This document shows positions 62,332-64,000 of a stretch of DNA of 64,000 nucleotides, one piece after another. The stretch is from an uncultured Lachnospiraceae bacterium (GTDB lineage: Bacteria; Bacillota; Clostridia; Lachnospirales; Lachnospiraceae), in contig CAMWUL010000005.1 of the NCBI GenBank assembly GCA_947177445.1, positions 27,993 through 91,992 of the forward strand, read 5' to 3'. Under the pieces are notes generated by a model. That model saw only the letters and a list, made by a program, of their open reading frames with translations. It was not told the DNA's origin and did not search any database. Within the stretch, counting starts at the first letter, position 1. Every line of letters begins with the position of its first letter. The position numbers and the translations under genes were made by a program.

Positions 62332-63051
62332 ATGAAGTTTTTTGACATGGACAGCCCTCTGATGCAGGGACTGGGAAAAATGGCCGATCTGCTTTGGCTG
62401 AATGTTCTTACGTTGATCTGCTGCATCCCCATCGTTACCATTGGCGCGTCGTTCACGGCTATGAATTATATGGCGCTGAAGATGGCGCGGAACGAAGAGT
62501 GCTACATTACCAGAGGATTCTTTAAGTCCTTTCGGGAAAACTTTAAGCAGGCCACTTTGATCTGGCTGCTTCTGTTTCTGGTGTTTTTGATTCTGGCAGG
62601 GGATTTCCTGATTATCAGAAGCTCCGGGCTGGAGTTTCATATGATTTTTCAGGCCGTGCTGATGGCGGTGTCTTTTCTGGTGCTGTGTACCTTCATGTTT
62701 GTGTTTCCGGTTCTGGCAAAATTTGAGAATACCGTCAGGCGAACCATTAAGAATGCGTTTTTGATGAGCATCATGCAGTTTCCCAAAACGATTCTGATGA
62801 TCATTCTCTACGCCATTCCGCCTCTTGTCTTTATCTTTTTCATGCAGGCGGCGCCGATTTCCCTGCTGTTTGGGCTTTCCGTGCCGGCCTGGCTGTCGGC
62901 CAAGCTGTACAACAGATTTTTTCAAAAGCTGGAGGATCAGATTAATGCGGCCGGCGGGCATGCGCAGGATGCGGAGGAGACCGGGGAGGACGAGAGAATT
63001 TTCCGGGACGAGCTGGATGAAAGCCTTGTGGGGGACACGGAGATTCAATAG
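62332..63051 (+). CDS. YesL-like DUF624 membrane protein, second copy
   Basis: A 239-residue membrane protein with about five hydrophobic segments and the family signature WLNVLTLICCIPIVTIGASF near the N-terminus, matching the protein at 4097 (LLCCLPVVTIGPA). The C-terminal tail is acidic (AEETGEDERIFRDELDES). Role not established. AAGGAG precedes the ATG. The gene lies just before the MsmK-type ATPase gene, again placing a YesL protein next to sugar transport. Confidence 0.85.
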   Translation: MKFFDMDSPLMQGLGKMADLLWLNVLTLICCIPIVTIGASFTAMNYMALKMARNEECYITRGFFKSFRENFKQATLIWLLLFLVFLILAGDFLIIRSSGLEFHMIFQAVLMAVSFLVLCTFMFVFPVLAKFENTVRRTIKNAFLMSIMQFPKTILMIILYAIPPLVFIFFMQAAPISLLFGLSVPAWLSAKLYNRFFQKLEDQINAAGGHAQDAEETGEDERIFRDELDESLVGDTEIQ

Positions 63052-63201
63052 GTTCAGGTTGTTGAATGTGCTCAAGAATCAAGGATGTTTTTGGTTAAAC
63101 TGACAGGCTGTGAAGAAAAGCCGTAAGTTTATAAGCATTTCACACAATAAGGTCAAAAATCTTTGTGGAATAGTGGTATGGCAGGAAACAGCGATATTCG
63201 G

Positions 63202-63207
63202 TATACT
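63202..63207 (+). promoter_or_regulatory. Candidate -10 box for the ATPase gene
   Basis: TATACT lies 68 bases before the start codon. The region 17 bases upstream (TGGCAG) is a poor -35, so the promoter may need an activator. The rest of 63052-63275 shows no gene and no good terminator for the DUF624 gene. Confidence 0.4.
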
Positions 63208-63275
63208 ATGAATAAAGTCAGCAGCAAAAAGCGCTGAAGAGAGCAGAGACGCAAATATGAAAGGAGTTCATTATC

Positions 63276-64000
63276 ATGGCTAGTTTATCTTTGACAAATG
63301 TATGCAAGGTGTATCCCAACGGCTTTGAGGCTGTTAAGGATTTCAACCTTCAGATCGCGGACCAGGAGTTCATTATTTTCGTAGGTCCTTCCGGATGCGG
63401 TAAGTCCACCACACTTCGTATGATCGCAGGTCTGGAGGATATTTCTTCCGGCGAGCTGAAGATCGGCGACAGAGTTGTAAATGATGTGGAGCCCAAGGAT
63501 CGTGATATCGCGATGGTATTCCAGAACTACGCTCTGTATCCTCATATGTCCGTTTACGACAACATGGCATTCGGACTGAAGCTGAGAAAGGTTCCCAAGG
63601 ATCAGATCGATAAGATGGTGAAGGAAGCTGCCAAGATTCTGGATCTGACTCCCCTGCTTGACCGTAAGCCCAAGGCTCTGTCCGGTGGTCAGAGACAGCG
63701 TGTTGCCATGGGCCGTGCTATCGTTCGTAACCCTAAGGTATTCCTGATGGATGAGCCTCTTTCCAACCTGGATGCAAAGCTTCGTGTACAGATGCGTGTT
63801 GAGATCTCCAAGCTGCATCAGAGACTGGGCACCACCATTATCTACGTTACCCATGACCAGACAGAGGCTATGACCCTTGGTACCAGGATCGTTGTTATGA
63901 AGGACGGCGTGATCCAGCAGGTTGACACTCCTCAGAACCTGTACCAGAAGCCTCAGAACCTGTTCGTTGCAGGATTCATGGGATCTCCTCAGATGAACTT
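63276..64000 (+). CDS. Multi-sugar ABC transporter ATP-binding protein, MsmK/UgpC type (3' end outside window)
   Basis: The first 241 codons are visible; the gene continues past the edge (usual length about 370). ATG 63276 is preceded by AAAGGAG. Walker A is [10 protein letters not shown], the Q-loop [10 protein letters not shown], the signature LSGGQRQR, Walker [14 protein letters not shown] and the H-loop VTHDQTEAM. This is the MalK/MsmK subfamily that powers CUT1 sugar importers and often serves several of them. No other such ATPase is in the window, so it is the probable motor for the permease pairs at 7830-9673 and 14178-16111. Its codon use is strongly biased to preferred codons, as in a highly expressed gene. 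Confidence 0.93.
   Translation, partial: MASLSLTNVCKVYPNGFEAVKDFNLQIADQEFIIFVGPSGCGKSTTLRMIAGLEDISSGELKIGDRVVNDVEPKDRDIAMVFQNYALYPHMSVYDNMAFGLKLRKVPKDQIDKMVKEAAKILDLTPLLDRKPKALSGGQRQRVAMGRAIVRNPKVFLMDEPLSNLDAKLRVQMRVEISKLHQRLGTTIIYVTHDQTEAMTLGTRIVVMKDGVIQQVDTPQNLYQKPQNLFVAGFMGSPQMN

Overview
The window looks like a chromosomal segment of a gut-type Lachnospiraceae (Clostridia). The evidence is strong AGGAGG-type ribosome binding sites, lysine-rich Gram-positive lipoprotein signals, a LacI/AraR/T-box style of regulation, MsmK-type sugar ABC transport, and a mannan-utilisation gene set of the kind known from Roseburia and relatives. I cannot name the genus from sequence alone. No tRNA, rRNA, insertion sequence, prophage or CRISPR array was seen.

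Bases 1-28018 form a beta-mannan / galacto(gluco)mannan utilisation locus. It starts inside a GH36 alpha-galactosidase, followed by a coupled LacI repressor. A promoter and operator region (about 2440-2488) then leads a long operon: a surface GH26 endo-mannanase lipoprotein with a CBM35-like domain; a YesL-like membrane protein; a 998-residue fusion of carbohydrate-binding-like domains to a solute-binding domain; a permease pair; a secreted NHL/TPR protein; a YIP1 membrane protein; a membrane-anchored DUF5696 protein; a second permease pair; a repeat-containing lipoprotein; a second solute-binding lipoprotein; and a GH130 mannooligosaccharide phosphorylase, ended by a clear terminator at 20850-20892. 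A second group follows: cytoplasmic GH5, a cellobiose/mannobiose 2-epimerase, a GH130 mannosylglucose phosphorylase and a large GH2 enzyme. Together these would cut mannan outside the cell, import the oligosaccharides, remove galactose, and turn mannobiose into mannosylglucose and then mannose-1-phosphate plus glucose.

Bases 28019-34400 hold a hemerythrin-domain protein, two intracellular GH13 enzymes (oligo-1,6-glucosidase-like and neopullulanase/cyclomaltodextrinase-like) around an AraC regulator, and a very small kinase-like protein whose 3' end lies in a long inverted repeat. Bases 34440-35821 hold a divergent flavodoxin/ferredoxin (EFR1-type) and Rrf2 pair with a well-defined promoter/operator.

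Bases 35845-45904 are an accessory stretch: an ankyrin-repeat protein, an AAA-ATPase/DUF1703 protein and a 2024-residue membrane-anchored protein made mostly of YD-like repeats, with a higher-order period of four units. A GH27 alpha-galactosidase, a membrane-anchored Mrr-like nuclease-fold protein and a DUF885 peptidase follow.

Bases 49816-57379 contain an arabinose/pentose module (AraR, FGGY kinase, AraD, split transketolase), an amidase and ribulose-phosphate epimerase. The right end is more housekeeping: a T-box controlled metG, an alpha/beta hydrolase, a GNAT, a second YesL-like protein and the start of an MsmK-type ATPase. That ATPase is the only sugar-ABC ATPase in view and may power the ATPase-less importers of the mannan locus.
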